The notes beneath the pieces were generated by a model. It had not been told where the DNA came from. It ran no database searches and saw only the letters and a program-made list of their open reading frames with translations. From Paenibacillus sp. JQZ6Y-1 (GTDB lineage Bacteria; Bacillota; Bacilli; Paenibacillales; Paenibacillaceae): a stretch of DNA of 64,000 bases. The stretch spans positions 1,798,001 to 1,862,000 of the forward strand of contig NZ_JBFDUZ010000001.1 in assembly GCF_040719145.1 (NCBI RefSeq), read 5' to 3'. Shown here piece by piece: positions 55,478 through 63,482 of the stretch (the stretch's first letter is position 1; the number at the start of each line of letters is the position of its first letter). The translations under genes were made by a program, and so were the position numbers.

Positions 55478-56131
55478 ATGTGCGGCTCGATTCCCAAAGG
55501 AACGGCTAAACCTTTTCAGTCAGATGCAGACTTTACGATTGTATGTGCAAATCCTAACGATATTGATTACGAACAATTGTCAGCTATTAAAGATAGTCTT
55601 TTGAAAGAATACCCAATAGTAACGAAGATTGATACAATCATTTGCTCAATTGACGATGTATTGAATAAACCGAATGAGTGGGGTTTTTGGGTTAAGATCA
55701 TTTGTGTTTGTGTATATGGTGAGGACATTGGAGAAAAAGTACCACCGATCATGATTTCTCCAGATTTCATTCTAGACTTGAATACAGAGACTAAGGAGGA
55801 AGTAGATCGTATTGTACATCGTTTACTTTCAAATGCTAATGATCATACCGTGACAACTAGATATATCAAAGGTTATTCGAAGAGATTGCTTCGTGCATTA
55901 TACTCTTTGATTTTAGAAGATACAGGTGTGTGGGAAGATGACATGTTGAAGATGAAAAATACCATATTAAAATATTGTGATATTGACTCCACTTTAGTCG
56001 ATTATCTGTATGCTTGTTACTTGGATAGCAACGTACCTGTTGAAGAGTTTCTGAGAATTGCAGATGAAGTATATCGCTATTTTGAGAACGCCTTACATAG
56101 AATGGCTGCTTCCAGAACTTCTTTTAACTGA
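55478..56131 (+). CDS. Nucleotidyltransferase-fold protein, 5' end probably damaged
   Basis: 217 residues from the first ATG. CGSIPKGTAKPFQSDADF is the minimal nucleotidyltransferase motif (GS then DxD), seen in MNT antitoxins and aminoglycoside adenylyltransferases. The C part (YIKGYSKRLLRALYSLILED) is helical, as in their substrate or HEPN-like domains. No ribosome binding site precedes 55478. The same frame is open back to 55418 and encodes YIDHILTEFKDKIHSIY, which looks like the missing N-terminal helix. A frameshift near 55428 would join it to LEKVA upstream. It may be a pseudogene. Confidence 0.6.
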   Translation: MCGSIPKGTAKPFQSDADFTIVCANPNDIDYEQLSAIKDSLLKEYPIVTKIDTIICSIDDVLNKPNEWGFWVKIICVCVYGEDIGEKVPPIMISPDFILDLNTETKEEVDRIVHRLLSNANDHTVTTRYIKGYSKRLLRALYSLILEDTGVWEDDMLKMKNTILKYCDIDSTLVDYLYACYLDSNVPVEEFLRIADEVYRYFENALHRMAASRTSFN

Positions 56132-56175
56132 CTACATAGCCCGAAACTCCAAAATGAATATGTAGAGGTGTAAGC

Positions 56176-56640
56176 ATGACACAAGAAGATATCAAAATGC
56201 TGTTGATGGAAAAGAAACTGATTCATACACCTCTCGTTGGTTGTACTGAAGAAGAGATAATTAAACTAGAGGATAGGGTTGGTTTTAAGCTGCCGGGAAT
56301 GTATAAAGAGTTTTTGCTTGCGGCTGGGCACGGATCAGGCAGATTATTTCAAGGAACAACTGTTAATTATATTAACCTTATTGAAATTCAAGAATGGGCA
56401 AAAGAATTATTGGAAGAGAATAATAATCCCATAACTTTATCAAGTACTTCATTTGTTTTTTCAATGCATCAAGGGTATGAAATTAGATTTTTTGATGTCC
56501 ATATGGGTGAGAATCCACCTGTATTTCTCTGGCACGAAGGAATGGAAAACCCGGCTTCAGCTATTAAGTTATTTGATACATTCGAGGAATTCTTGCTACA
56601 AGAGATTGAAGATCATTCCAGTGTAAGCTGGAGAGATTAA
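56176..56640 (+). CDS. SMI1/KNR4 (SUKH) family protein
   Basis: 154 residues. The SUKH core is seen: TEEEIIKLEDRVGFKLPGMYKEFLLAAGHGSG at the N terminus, IEIQEWAKELL, FVFSMHQGYEIRFF and the closing FDTFEEFLLQEI. SUKH proteins are often immunity proteins against nuclease or deaminase toxins, or partners in conflict systems. No adjacent toxin is intact here; the neighbouring nucleotidyltransferase and decayed frames may be what it once guarded. The ribosome binding site (AGAGGTG) is adequate. Confidence 0.85.
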   Translation: MTQEDIKMLLMEKKLIHTPLVGCTEEEIIKLEDRVGFKLPGMYKEFLLAAGHGSGRLFQGTTVNYINLIEIQEWAKELLEENNNPITLSSTSFVFSMHQGYEIRFFDVHMGENPPVFLWHEGMENPASAIKLFDTFEEFLLQEIEDHSSVSWRD

Positions 56641-56976
56641 GAAAGTAGGATAGTTTGAAGAAGTGTGGAGCATCACATGACAAGTTCCCGTAACGAAGCA
56701 GGAAGTTAAAATAATGAAGAAAGTAAATCCATGCGTAAAAAGCAGGATAGATCTGAAGAAGCAGCCGAGAAATTTGGGGACCTACATGTTTAGTTCTATA
56801 GAGAAGGATCTGAGCGCTATTCATTCCGCCAGATCAGGTGTTCGCCATGCTTTCGAGTATGATAAGAATCTCATTTGTTTTCACAAACCGGGAATGACGT
56901 CCCAAACGAATTAGAGTTCTGCAGACAAACTCATTGGCATACTGTCGATATACATCATATGGCAAGCTTTTTAGAT

Positions 56977-57018
56977 AACAAGTGAGGATTTCCTTAGAAC
57001 ATGGGAATCCCCACTTGT
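56977..57018 (+). terminator. Terminator
   Basis: AACAAGTGAGGATT..CC / GG.AATCCCCACTTGTT pair over about 17 positions with two mismatches, then TTTTG. Confidence 0.75.
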
Positions 57019-57068
57019 TTTGCTATAGGTACATGTGCTACCCATTCTAACCCTTCCAAAAACAAAAA

Positions 57069-57100
57069 AATCTTATCTCGATTAAGATCGAAATAAGATT
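57069..57100 (-). terminator. Hairpin with T-run on the minus strand
   Basis: AATCTTATCTCGAT / ATCGAAATAAGATT pair with one mismatch and a 4-base loop. The A-run at 57064-57070 becomes a T-run only on the minus strand, where no gene is seen to the right. On the plus strand it lies in the region upstream of the sigma gene. Confidence 0.45.
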
Positions 57101-57352
57101 GAACAGACGACTCAATGTACAAACATTAAAAGTGAAAATAAAGTTGAAAAAGTAATAATACTATAATATCATAATTAATATTAATTAAAAAAATTATATC
57201 ACATATCCGAATGGATGTCAAGTGCTGAACAAAAATTTTTACAAGAGAATGAAGGAAGCAATGAGAATTAGTCATGACCAGGTAAACAGAAGCATTTCAC
57301 AAGCTTGAAAACACAAAATAAGTTCCGTTTTCCAGACGGAGGGAGCTGAAGA

Positions 57353-58471
57353 ATGACGAACGAACAGCAGGCAAGATTAGATACTGAGTTTACGCTTGAA
57401 CAAACGAAAGAGTTTTTATTGGAACAAGGAAAGAAGAACGCATCGCTGCACTACAAGGAAATTATGAATAAGCTCGCTCCATTTGATCAGGACCCAGAGC
57501 AGATTGATGAATTTTTTGAGCTCCTGGTTGAAAGTGGGATTGATGTAGACAACGAATCCCATGAGGGGCAGCCATATGACTCAGATGCTCCTGTGATGGA
57601 TGATCTGAATATGAAGGAATCCTTACTGCTTCGGTCCGGTATTAAAACAGATGATCCGGTTAGAATGTATTTGAAGGAAATCGGGCGCGTTCCTCTGCTG
57701 TCCGCAAAAGAGGAAGTGGAATTGGCCAAAAAAATCGAGAAGGGAGACGAAGCGGCGAGCCGTAGACTGGCTGAAGCGAACCTGCGGCTGGTCGTCAGTA
57801 TTGCGAGGCGTTATAACGGCCGCGGCCTGCTGTTCCTGGATTTAATTCAGGAAGGCAATATGGGGCTGATCAAAGCAGTGGAGAAGTTTGACCATACCAA
57901 AGGGTATAAATTCAGTACATATGCAACCTGGTGGATCAGGCAGGCTATCACCCGAGCTATTGCTGATCAAGCCAGAACCATCCGCGTGCCGGTTCATATG
58001 GTGGAGACGATTAACAAGCTGATACGGGTATCCCGGCAGCTGCTTCAGGAAATTGGGCGCGAGCCCACTGTGGAAGAAATCGCCAAGGAAATGGAGATTA
58101 CCATAGAAAAGGTGAGAGAAATCATGAAGGTATCTCAGGAGCCTGTGTCCCTTGAGACGCCTATCGGTGAAGAAAACGACTCGAATCTTGGTGATTTTAT
58201 TGAGGATCAGGAAGCACTGGCTCCAGCGGATGCCGCTGCATATGAGCTGCTTAAGGAGCAGCTGGAAGATGTTCTGGACACACTCACCGAACGTGAAGAG
58301 AATGTTCTGCGTCTTCGTTTTGGATTGGATGATGGTCGTACACGAACTTTGGGGGAAGTGGGTAAAGTGTTTGGTGTTACTCGCGAGCGTATTCGTCAGA
58401 TTGAAGCGAAGGCTCTGCGCAAGCTGAGACACCCAAGCCGCAGCAAGCGATTAAAGGATTTTTTGGAATAA
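57353..58471 (+). CDS. Primary-type sigma-70 factor, SigA/RpoD-like (probable extra copy)
   Basis: 372 residues, as long as B. subtilis SigA (371). Region 1.1 at 10-70, region 1.2 [22 protein letters not shown] (about 104), region 2 [19 protein letters not shown] and [14 protein letters not shown], region 3 [12 protein letters not shown], and region 4 [17 protein letters not shown] with [19 protein letters not shown]. Normal Bacillales rpoD lies behind dnaG; here there is no dnaG and the gene sits inside an accessory island. Small changes at otherwise near-invariant places ([19 protein letters not shown]) suggest a diverged paralogue. GGAGGGAG precedes the ATG. Confidence 0.9.
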   Translation: MTNEQQARLDTEFTLEQTKEFLLEQGKKNASLHYKEIMNKLAPFDQDPEQIDEFFELLVESGIDVDNESHEGQPYDSDAPVMDDLNMKESLLLRSGIKTDDPVRMYLKEIGRVPLLSAKEEVELAKKIEKGDEAASRRLAEANLRLVVSIARRYNGRGLLFLDLIQEGNMGLIKAVEKFDHTKGYKFSTYATWWIRQAITRAIADQARTIRVPVHMVETINKLIRVSRQLLQEIGREPTVEEIAKEMEITIEKVREIMKVSQEPVSLETPIGEENDSNLGDFIEDQEALAPADAAAYELLKEQLEDVLDTLTEREENVLRLRFGLDDGRTRTLGEVGKVFGVTRERIRQIEAKALRKLRHPSRSKRLKDFLE

Positions 58472-58508
58472 GCTCGCATTATGAATAATTACAGAAGGAG
58501 GTGGTAGT

Positions 58509-58736
58509 ATGGAAGCCGGATTTATGATCCGCTGCTTGAAATGTGGTGAGGAACAGAAACTCGTGCCGGGAAGACGTCTCAATTTTCGAAATGAGCCTAT
58601 TAATTTTGGAACGGACAATTATGGTGCTGACCAAATATCCTGCAAATGCGGGAACGCGCTTGAAGAGCGGAGCAAGCATGAAAGCAGTGACTTTGAAGGA
58701 GAGTTTATTGTAGAGTGGCATGATATCTCTAAGTAA
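58509..58736 (+). CDS. Small zinc-ribbon protein downstream of the sigma factor
   Basis: 75 residues. CLKCGEE (residues 9-12) and CKCGN (residues 45-47) give CxxC and CxC pairs that could bind one zinc. Acidic C terminus (ESSDFEGEFIVEW). No known function. AGGAGGTGG precedes the ATG perfectly. It lies 37 bases after the sigma gene with no terminator between, so the two are probably one operon and it could be a partner of the sigma factor. Confidence 0.78.
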   Translation: MEAGFMIRCLKCGEEQKLVPGRRLNFRNEPINFGTDNYGADQISCKCGNALEERSKHESSDFEGEFIVEWHDISK

Positions 58737-58885
58737 GGTGCATAAAGAATCTGTCGATGCAGAAAAAGAAAGAGCAACAAGCTTGGAACTTGTTTGTGCT
58801 GATTTTTCTAACAGTTAAGAAAGTCTAACTTCACTAAAGCGTTAAATTACTCTGAAACTTTCTGCTGGCAAGAAAAGCTTCATTT

Positions 58886-59014
58886 GAAACTAAGGAATTG
58901 TTAGACACGCTAAATTGACTTGAATTTCCATTAGAATCACGATCTTATAAAGAGTTTGCAGTCATCGAAAAAATGATCAGCAATTTGCTAGAATCAATAG
59001 ACAAATTAAAATAA
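58886..59014 (+). pseudogene. Fragment of a decayed gene (C-terminal end)
   Basis: One frame reads ETKELLDTLN, a stop, then LEFPLESRSYKEFAVIEK and MISNLLESIDKLK before TAA. The continuous amphipathic sense on both sides of the single stop looks like a former coding end. The family is not recognised. Confidence 0.45.
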
Positions 59015-59054
59015 AGAATAAATATTCAAATATAATAACTGTAGTAACGAATAC

Positions 59055-59112
59055 AATTAAATAAATCCTATGTAGTAATTATAAAAGTAAATTGCATAGG
59101 GTTTATTTAATT
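59055..59112 (+). terminator. AT-rich long hairpin
   Basis: Eighteen-base arms (59055-59072, 59095-59112) with one mismatch. It probably ends transcription of the sigma/zinc-ribbon unit. Confidence 0.55.
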
Positions 59113-59350
59113 AAAATATTAAAAGTATCAAATAGCAGCGGTAGTAAGAGAATTAAGGTTGATAATTATTAAATAGTAAAATTTAGCTAGATGTATAGTA
59201 TATGAGCAATGATTATGGATACAAGGTTAAGATCAAGCGTAAGGATTTTCAATTCTTTTATACATAATCACAAAACTCGTATTTTGTACATATGTATATA
59301 CATAGTCTTAACCATGACTTTTTGTTTATTCTATCCTTCCTTGAATAAAA

Positions 59351-59387
59351 AAACGGAAAAGCGATTTCTAAATCTGCTTTTCCGTTT
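59351..59387 (-). terminator. Terminator of the SDR gene
   Basis: Twelve-base arms AAACGGAAAAGC / GCTTTTCCGTTT with an inner GATTT / AAATC stem; the A-run upstream gives a good T-run for the minus-strand SDR gene. Confidence 0.8.
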
Positions 59388-59434
59388 GCCATTTGATTTG
59401 TTTCTTATTCCCCAAACTAACTCATGCAGAACGC

Positions 59435-60274
59435 TTATTCAAAATCCGTCTGAACACTAATACTCTTATTTGCTTCCAAATTCTCATGCAATTGAACTAG
59501 CCGTTCCGATGCTCGCTGATAAGCATCACTTCCCAAAAATAATTGAACTGGCGGATTCGGCGACTCGGCTAGATTCATAAATACTTCGGCTGCCTTTTCA
59601 GGATCACCCAGCTGCTTACCATCAGTCGATACAAATTGGTTGTGACCAGAGTGAATCTCACTATAATCTTCTATTTTATTGGCAGATAAAACTAGTGAAT
59701 CCGCCTTATTAAAATGAGTTCTAAATCCACCCGGAGCTACTGCCGTCACTTTGATTCCCAGATGCTTCACATCCTGAGCAAGCACCTCCGTCAATCCCAT
59801 TAGCGAGAACTTCGTAGCCGCATACACACTCCAGCCCATATGAGGAGCAAAGCCAGCAATGGAAGCAATATTAAATATATGCCCTGAACGCTGCTTTCGC
59901 ATATACGGCAGTACACTCTGAATAACGTTGATCGGACCAAAAACATTGACTTCAAAGCTTGCCATGATTTCCTTCTCGGATAACTCCTCAATCGCACCTC
60001 CAATCCCATAGCCCGCATTGTTGACAACTACATCTATTTGCCCAAACGTCTCGTACGTTGTCTTCACCGATTGCTGAATCGAATCCGCTTGCGTCAAATC
60101 AACTGCCAACGGTAAAAATTGTCCTTCTGACGCCTCTCCTACAGCTTGCTTTAACTCTTCGATACGACGTGAAGTTGCAGCAACTCTGTATCCGCTCTTA
60201 ATCAATGTTCTGACCAAAGACAATCCGAGCCCTTTCGAAGCACCGGTTACATACCATACTTTAGCTTGTTGCAT
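59435..60274 (-). CDS. SDR family oxidoreductase
   Basis: 279 residues. TGASKGLGLSLV cofactor motif, VNNAGYGIGGA (about 88), catalytic Ser in NIASIAG, and Tyr-x-x-x-Lys in YAATK (about 153-157), followed by VAPGGFRTHF. The length and YGIGG phrase match the NADP-dependent SDRs often annotated as short-chain oxidoreductases near AraC regulators. Substrate unknown. GGAGGGG precedes the ATG. It diverges from the AraC gene at 60481, which probably controls it. Confidence 0.92.
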   Translation of the reverse strand: MQQAKVWYVTGASKGLGLSLVRTLIKSGYRVAATSRRIEELKQAVGEASEGQFLPLAVDLTQADSIQQSVKTTYETFGQIDVVVNNAGYGIGGAIEELSEKEIMASFEVNVFGPINVIQSVLPYMRKQRSGHIFNIASIAGFAPHMGWSVYAATKFSLMGLTEVLAQDVKHLGIKVTAVAPGGFRTHFNKADSLVLSANKIEDYSEIHSGHNQFVSTDGKQLGDPEKAAEVFMNLAESPNPPVQLFLGSDAYQRASERLVQLHENLEANKSISVQTDFE

Positions 60275-60480
60275 GTTTTCCCCTCCAATAGATAATCTTT
60301 GTTGTGTAAACAGGCAATTGCGATACGCCTGTTAGCACAAATTGATTATAGGTCTCTCCTCCTAAATTCCTTTAACCTATTCTTTCCGCATTCTTGCCTA
60401 TTATTGTCATCTGCTTAACAAAGTTAGTCCGACAACTTATAATGGATGTAACATGAAATATACGTATAGGAGAGATATAC

Positions 60481-61380
60481 ATGCTGGCTGAAGATCAAAA
60501 AACATACGTCAAACAGTTAGAACTTGCAAAGCTCGTTGAGAAGTTCTCTGTTACAGATGGCGACCATGTCACTCCGATCCCTTCCTTACATCTAGTTCGA
60601 GATTCTCAATCGAATATTCCTGTATGTAGAATTCAAAAACCTTCGCTATGCATTGTAGCTCAAGGTGAGAAGGTTATTATGCTCGCAGATGAGCGCTATC
60701 AATATGGGGTATCCAATTACTTAGCGGTATCTTTGGATGTGCCGATCACCGGTCGTGCTATTGATCCTTCGCCTAACGATCCTTACTTAGCGATTCGTTT
60801 GGATTTAGAAGCTGACCAAATCTTTCAGATCATGAAGGAAACTGACTTACTACCTGAGAACACGAAAAAGTACCATAAAGGGTTATTTGTAGGCAAAATG
60901 AATACTCCTCTTCTCGATGCAGCCGTTAGACTCGTAGCGCTTTTAGAGACGCCAAAAGACATTCCAGCAATTGCTCCTCTTGTTATACGTGAGATGATCT
61001 ATAGACTCCTTAGCGATGATCATGGAGATGTATTTAAGCAAATTGCCTTGGTTGGAAGTAAGTATGCCTCTATTGCAGAAGTGATTGAGCAGATCAAGAA
61101 CAATTATAATGAGCCTCTTCGTATTGAAGAATTAGCGGAGCTGGGGAACATGAGCGTTTCCTCGTTATATCGTCATTTTAAAGAACTAACCGCTATGACT
61201 CCTGTACAGTATCAGAAGCAAATCCGATTACAAGAAGCGCGTCGTCGCCTGTTAACTGAATCTACCCATGTGGCAGATATCGCATTCGAAGTAGGCTACG
61301 AAAGCCCCTCTCAATTTAGTAGGGAATATGCGCGCCTATTCGGCTTTTCTCCGGTAAGTGATATAAAGCGGTTCATCTGA
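60481..61380 (+). CDS. AraC family regulator (AraC_N type)
   Basis: 299 residues. AraC_N sensor (SLHLVRDSQ, IQKPSLCIVAQGEKVIMLAD, VSLDVPITGRAI) plus the double helix-turn-helix (IEELAELGNMSVSSLYRHFKELT and AFEVGYESPSQFSREYARLFG). Strongly similar over its length to the regulator at 41481-42419, and in the same divergent arrangement with an SDR gene. GGAGAG precedes the ATG. Confidence 0.93.
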   Translation: MLAEDQKTYVKQLELAKLVEKFSVTDGDHVTPIPSLHLVRDSQSNIPVCRIQKPSLCIVAQGEKVIMLADERYQYGVSNYLAVSLDVPITGRAIDPSPNDPYLAIRLDLEADQIFQIMKETDLLPENTKKYHKGLFVGKMNTPLLDAAVRLVALLETPKDIPAIAPLVIREMIYRLLSDDHGDVFKQIALVGSKYASIAEVIEQIKNNYNEPLRIEELAELGNMSVSSLYRHFKELTAMTPVQYQKQIRLQEARRRLLTESTHVADIAFEVGYESPSQFSREYARLFGFSPVSDIKRFI

Positions 61381-61505
61381 ATGAACATGAAACTCAAACC
61401 GCGTAAAACGTACGAAGTGTTAAAATCATCCGCTGTTACATGCAAATATTCCATACAAATGACTGCCTATTTCTTTCTAAAGATATTGATATAAAATGAT
61501 GCAAA

Positions 61506-61552
61506 ATAAAACAGCCTATCATCACTTCCATTTTGGTGACCGGCTGTTTTAT
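61506..61552 (+). terminator. Bidirectional terminator
   Basis: ATAAAACAGCC / GGCTGTTTTAT with an inner TCAC / GTGA pairing, between the convergent AraC and NmrA-like genes. The remainder of 61381-61720 holds nothing recognisable. Confidence 0.85.
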
Positions 61553-61720
61553 TCCACAGACTTAGACTTCATCACTACATGATAAGCTTTCCACACACAA
61601 TATTGATTTTACATACTATGCTTGTTTTATCCCTAAACTCGTATACAAAACCTCCCTTACAATTACATACACAACTTCATGCAAAGGATTGTATAGAGCT
61701 ACGGTAATAGCTACCCATTG

Positions 61721-62599
61721 TCAATTTGCCGCTTTAGCAATGAATAGTTGTTGAAAGAATTCTTTGTAGGTTGTTGGTTTTCGACCAATGAGACGTTCCA
61801 GATCGCCGGTGATTTCCGAAAATTCTCCCGTGTTGATGGCTTGCACCCAACCGAGTAAGAAATCATGCATAGCCTGTGGCAAGCCCATCATGTCAAGATA
61901 ATCTGTTTCGGAAATAGCTGCATAGGTGATGTGTTCCCCGCTAATCTCTGAGAGAATGTCAGCCATCTCTGAAAAGGATTTTGCCTCTCCGCCACTTAGG
62001 TGATATGTACGATTCTCGTGTCCGTTTTGCGTAAGAACAGCCACGTTAGCCGCTGCCAAATCATCTAAAGATGCAGCAGCTACTTTACCGGAACCTTCTG
62101 GTACTCGTACACTACGAGAGCTAATTGCATCTCCAACGGATACATTCATAAGTTCAAGATATGGTGGATTCCGCAAAATGGTATAGTCCAATCCAGATGC
62201 TTGAAGCGTTTGTTCTGTAAATATGTCGGACAACGTGATTTCAGGCAAAATAAGATTGGAATGTTCTTTTCGTATAATCGATGTGAAAATGACGTGCTTA
62301 ACCCCCGCCTGTTTTGCAGCAGTAATAACGTTGAAATGTTGTTTATTGCGGTCGGTAAATGCTACTGCGGAAATGAGCATGACTTTTTCCACACCATGAA
62401 ACGCCTTCAACAGAGAGTCATAATCGAAATAATCGCCTTGGTGGACCTCTACTCCTTGTTCAACCATTTTTTTTGCTTTAGCAGATTCTAGATCACGTAC
62501 GAGTGCAGCGACCTGATTGGGCTGAACTTGTTTGAGTAGAAGATCGAGTGTTTTGCCACCAAGATTGCCTGTTGCTCCAGTAATAAGAATTTTTCCCAT
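61721..62599 (-). CDS. NmrA-like NAD(P)-binding protein, quinone oxidoreductase 2 (QorB) type
   Basis: 292 residues. ILITGATGNLGGKTLDLLL at the N terminus is the Rossmann loop of atypical SDRs of the NmrA/QorB group. GVEVHQGDYFDYDSL, VIFTSIIRKEH, LRNPPYLELM and TYHLSGGEAKSF are typical of the group. The YxxxK catalytic pair is absent, as usual there. Likely reduces quinones or senses NAD(P). ATG 62599 follows AAGGAG. The Rrf2 gene lies just upstream on the same strand, with a large palindrome between. Confidence 0.9.
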   Translation of the reverse strand: MGKILITGATGNLGGKTLDLLLKQVQPNQVAALVRDLESAKAKKMVEQGVEVHQGDYFDYDSLLKAFHGVEKVMLISAVAFTDRNKQHFNVITAAKQAGVKHVIFTSIIRKEHSNLILPEITLSDIFTEQTLQASGLDYTILRNPPYLELMNVSVGDAISSRSVRVPEGSGKVAAASLDDLAAANVAVLTQNGHENRTYHLSGGEAKSFSEMADILSEISGEHITYAAISETDYLDMMGLPQAMHDFLLGWVQAINTGEFSEITGDLERLIGRKPTTYKEFFQQLFIAKAAN

Positions 62600-62684
62600 G
62601 TGAATTGCTCCTTTTAAGTTAAATTTTTTGTTTTTGATTAGCATTCCATAGTATGAAAAGAGGTAATATTAAATTTTTGCTCAC

Positions 62685-62713
62685 TGTGTAACTGTAACGG
62701 TTACAGTTACACA
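62685..62713 (-). promoter_or_regulatory. 29-base perfect palindromic operator
   Basis: Fourteen-base arms (62685-62698 and 62700-62713) are exact inverses around one G. Each arm holds two GTAAC units, so the site is two nested palindromes. It lies between the Rrf2 gene and the oxidoreductase start, without a T-run, as expected for an operator of the oxidoreductase gene. A related, weaker TGTAAT..GTTACA pair occurs at 63187-63205, upstream of the Rrf2 gene. Confidence 0.7.
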
Positions 62714-62732
62714 AAAGGTAAAAAAAAGACGT

Positions 62733-63176
62733 TTATTCACGTCTATCTTTTTTTAACAAATCGTCTACAACATCTTGCATGGTAAAGCTAGCCAGAACAT
62801 CTTCCATGGAGATTTCCGCTTTTTTAAATATGACAGACAGAACGCTTTGTATATTAGCTCCAACAATGCAGGCTAGCTCAGTATCCTCATGAATCTGAAA
62901 CAACTGCCCTTCCTTTACAACTTCAACAGCTCGATAGACATCAAGCAAAGTGATCTGATCAATAGGCTTTAAAAGAGTCGTTCCTTTATAACCTAGATTC
63001 ACATGAACCAAGCCTGCTTTTTTCAACATACTCGTTACTCGACGGATGACGACTGGATTGGTTTTTACACTAATTGCAAAGAATTCAGAAGTACAAGTCA
63101 CATTCTTCCCTATCGCTAATATACTCAGTATATGAATGGCTACAGAAAATCTAGTACTAATTTTGACGGTAGTCAC
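62733..63176 (-). CDS. Rrf2 family transcriptional regulator
   Basis: 147 residues: winged helix with KISTRFSVAIHILSIL, NPVVIRRVTSMLKKAGLV and LLKPIDQITLLDVYRAV. ELACIVGANIQSVL carries one conserved cysteine, and a second is at NVTCTS, so a redox role is possible rather than an Fe-S cluster. GTG 63176 is taken as start but directly touches its GGAGG. The family-typical start (MKIS-) would fall on GTC at optimal spacing. It probably controls the oxidoreductase downstream. Confidence 0.88.
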   Translation of the reverse strand: MTTVKISTRFSVAIHILSILAIGKNVTCTSEFFAISVKTNPVVIRRVTSMLKKAGLVHVNLGYKGTTLLKPIDQITLLDVYRAVEVVKEGQLFQIHEDTELACIVGANIQSVLSVIFKKAEISMEDVLASFTMQDVVDDLLKKDRRE

Positions 63177-63482
63177 CTCCTTTTATGTAATCATATTAGT
63201 TACAATAATTGTGGTTGTCAACCTGTAAAGATGAATTCTTTCTCTTTTGCTTTTCTAATGCATGCATTGCCTCCTCTTTCAATCTGCATTTTATTCGCGG
63301 TAATGATTCATGCTAGATGCTCGACTATTTTATTACAGTTATAATAAAGTGAATTATAGCTATAAGGAGTAGGTACACTGGCAGCAGAATGCATTGAATA
63401 TTGGGTGGGTTCTGAGACTTAGACTTCAAGAATGATTTATGAACTTGTAGCGGAGGAATAGTACGTCAAAAGGAGATTATGT
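63177..63482. other. Divergent intergenic region, Rrf2 gene / last gene
   Basis: Contains the candidate Rrf2 half-sites at 63187-63205 and AT-rich promoter sequence. A frame at 63132-63344 overlaps the Rrf2 gene and is not supported. Confidence 0.4.

Larger units (their letters stand above)
56641..57352. other. Decayed coding region and control region before the sigma factor
   Basis: Short coding-like stretches in shifting frames, for example RKKQDRSEEAAEKFGDLHV (about 56731-56790) and NELEFCRQTHWHTVDIHHM (about 56899-56961), suggest remains of a gene ending near 56983. Two hairpins follow: 56977-57018 and 57069-57100. 57110-57230 is extremely AT-rich. Confidence 0.5.
58737..59434. other. 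Non-coding, decayed stretch at the island end
   Basis: It holds the gene fragment at 58886-59014 and hairpins at 59055-59112 and 59351-59387. A 59209-59460 frame exists but runs through the second hairpin and into the opposite gene, so I do not accept it. Confidence 0.5.

Noticed and set aside
57110-57230. Possible replication origin or AT-rich unwinding element before the sigma gene
   Set aside because: Only AT-richness is visible; no DnaA boxes or iterons were found.
59209-59460. 83-residue plus-strand frame with a hydrophobic stretch
   Set aside because: Contains a terminator hairpin and overlaps the opposite SDR gene end; no ribosome binding site.
63132-63344. 70-residue frame opposite the Rrf2 start
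   Set aside because: Overlaps the regulator's start and promoter region, with no conserved features.
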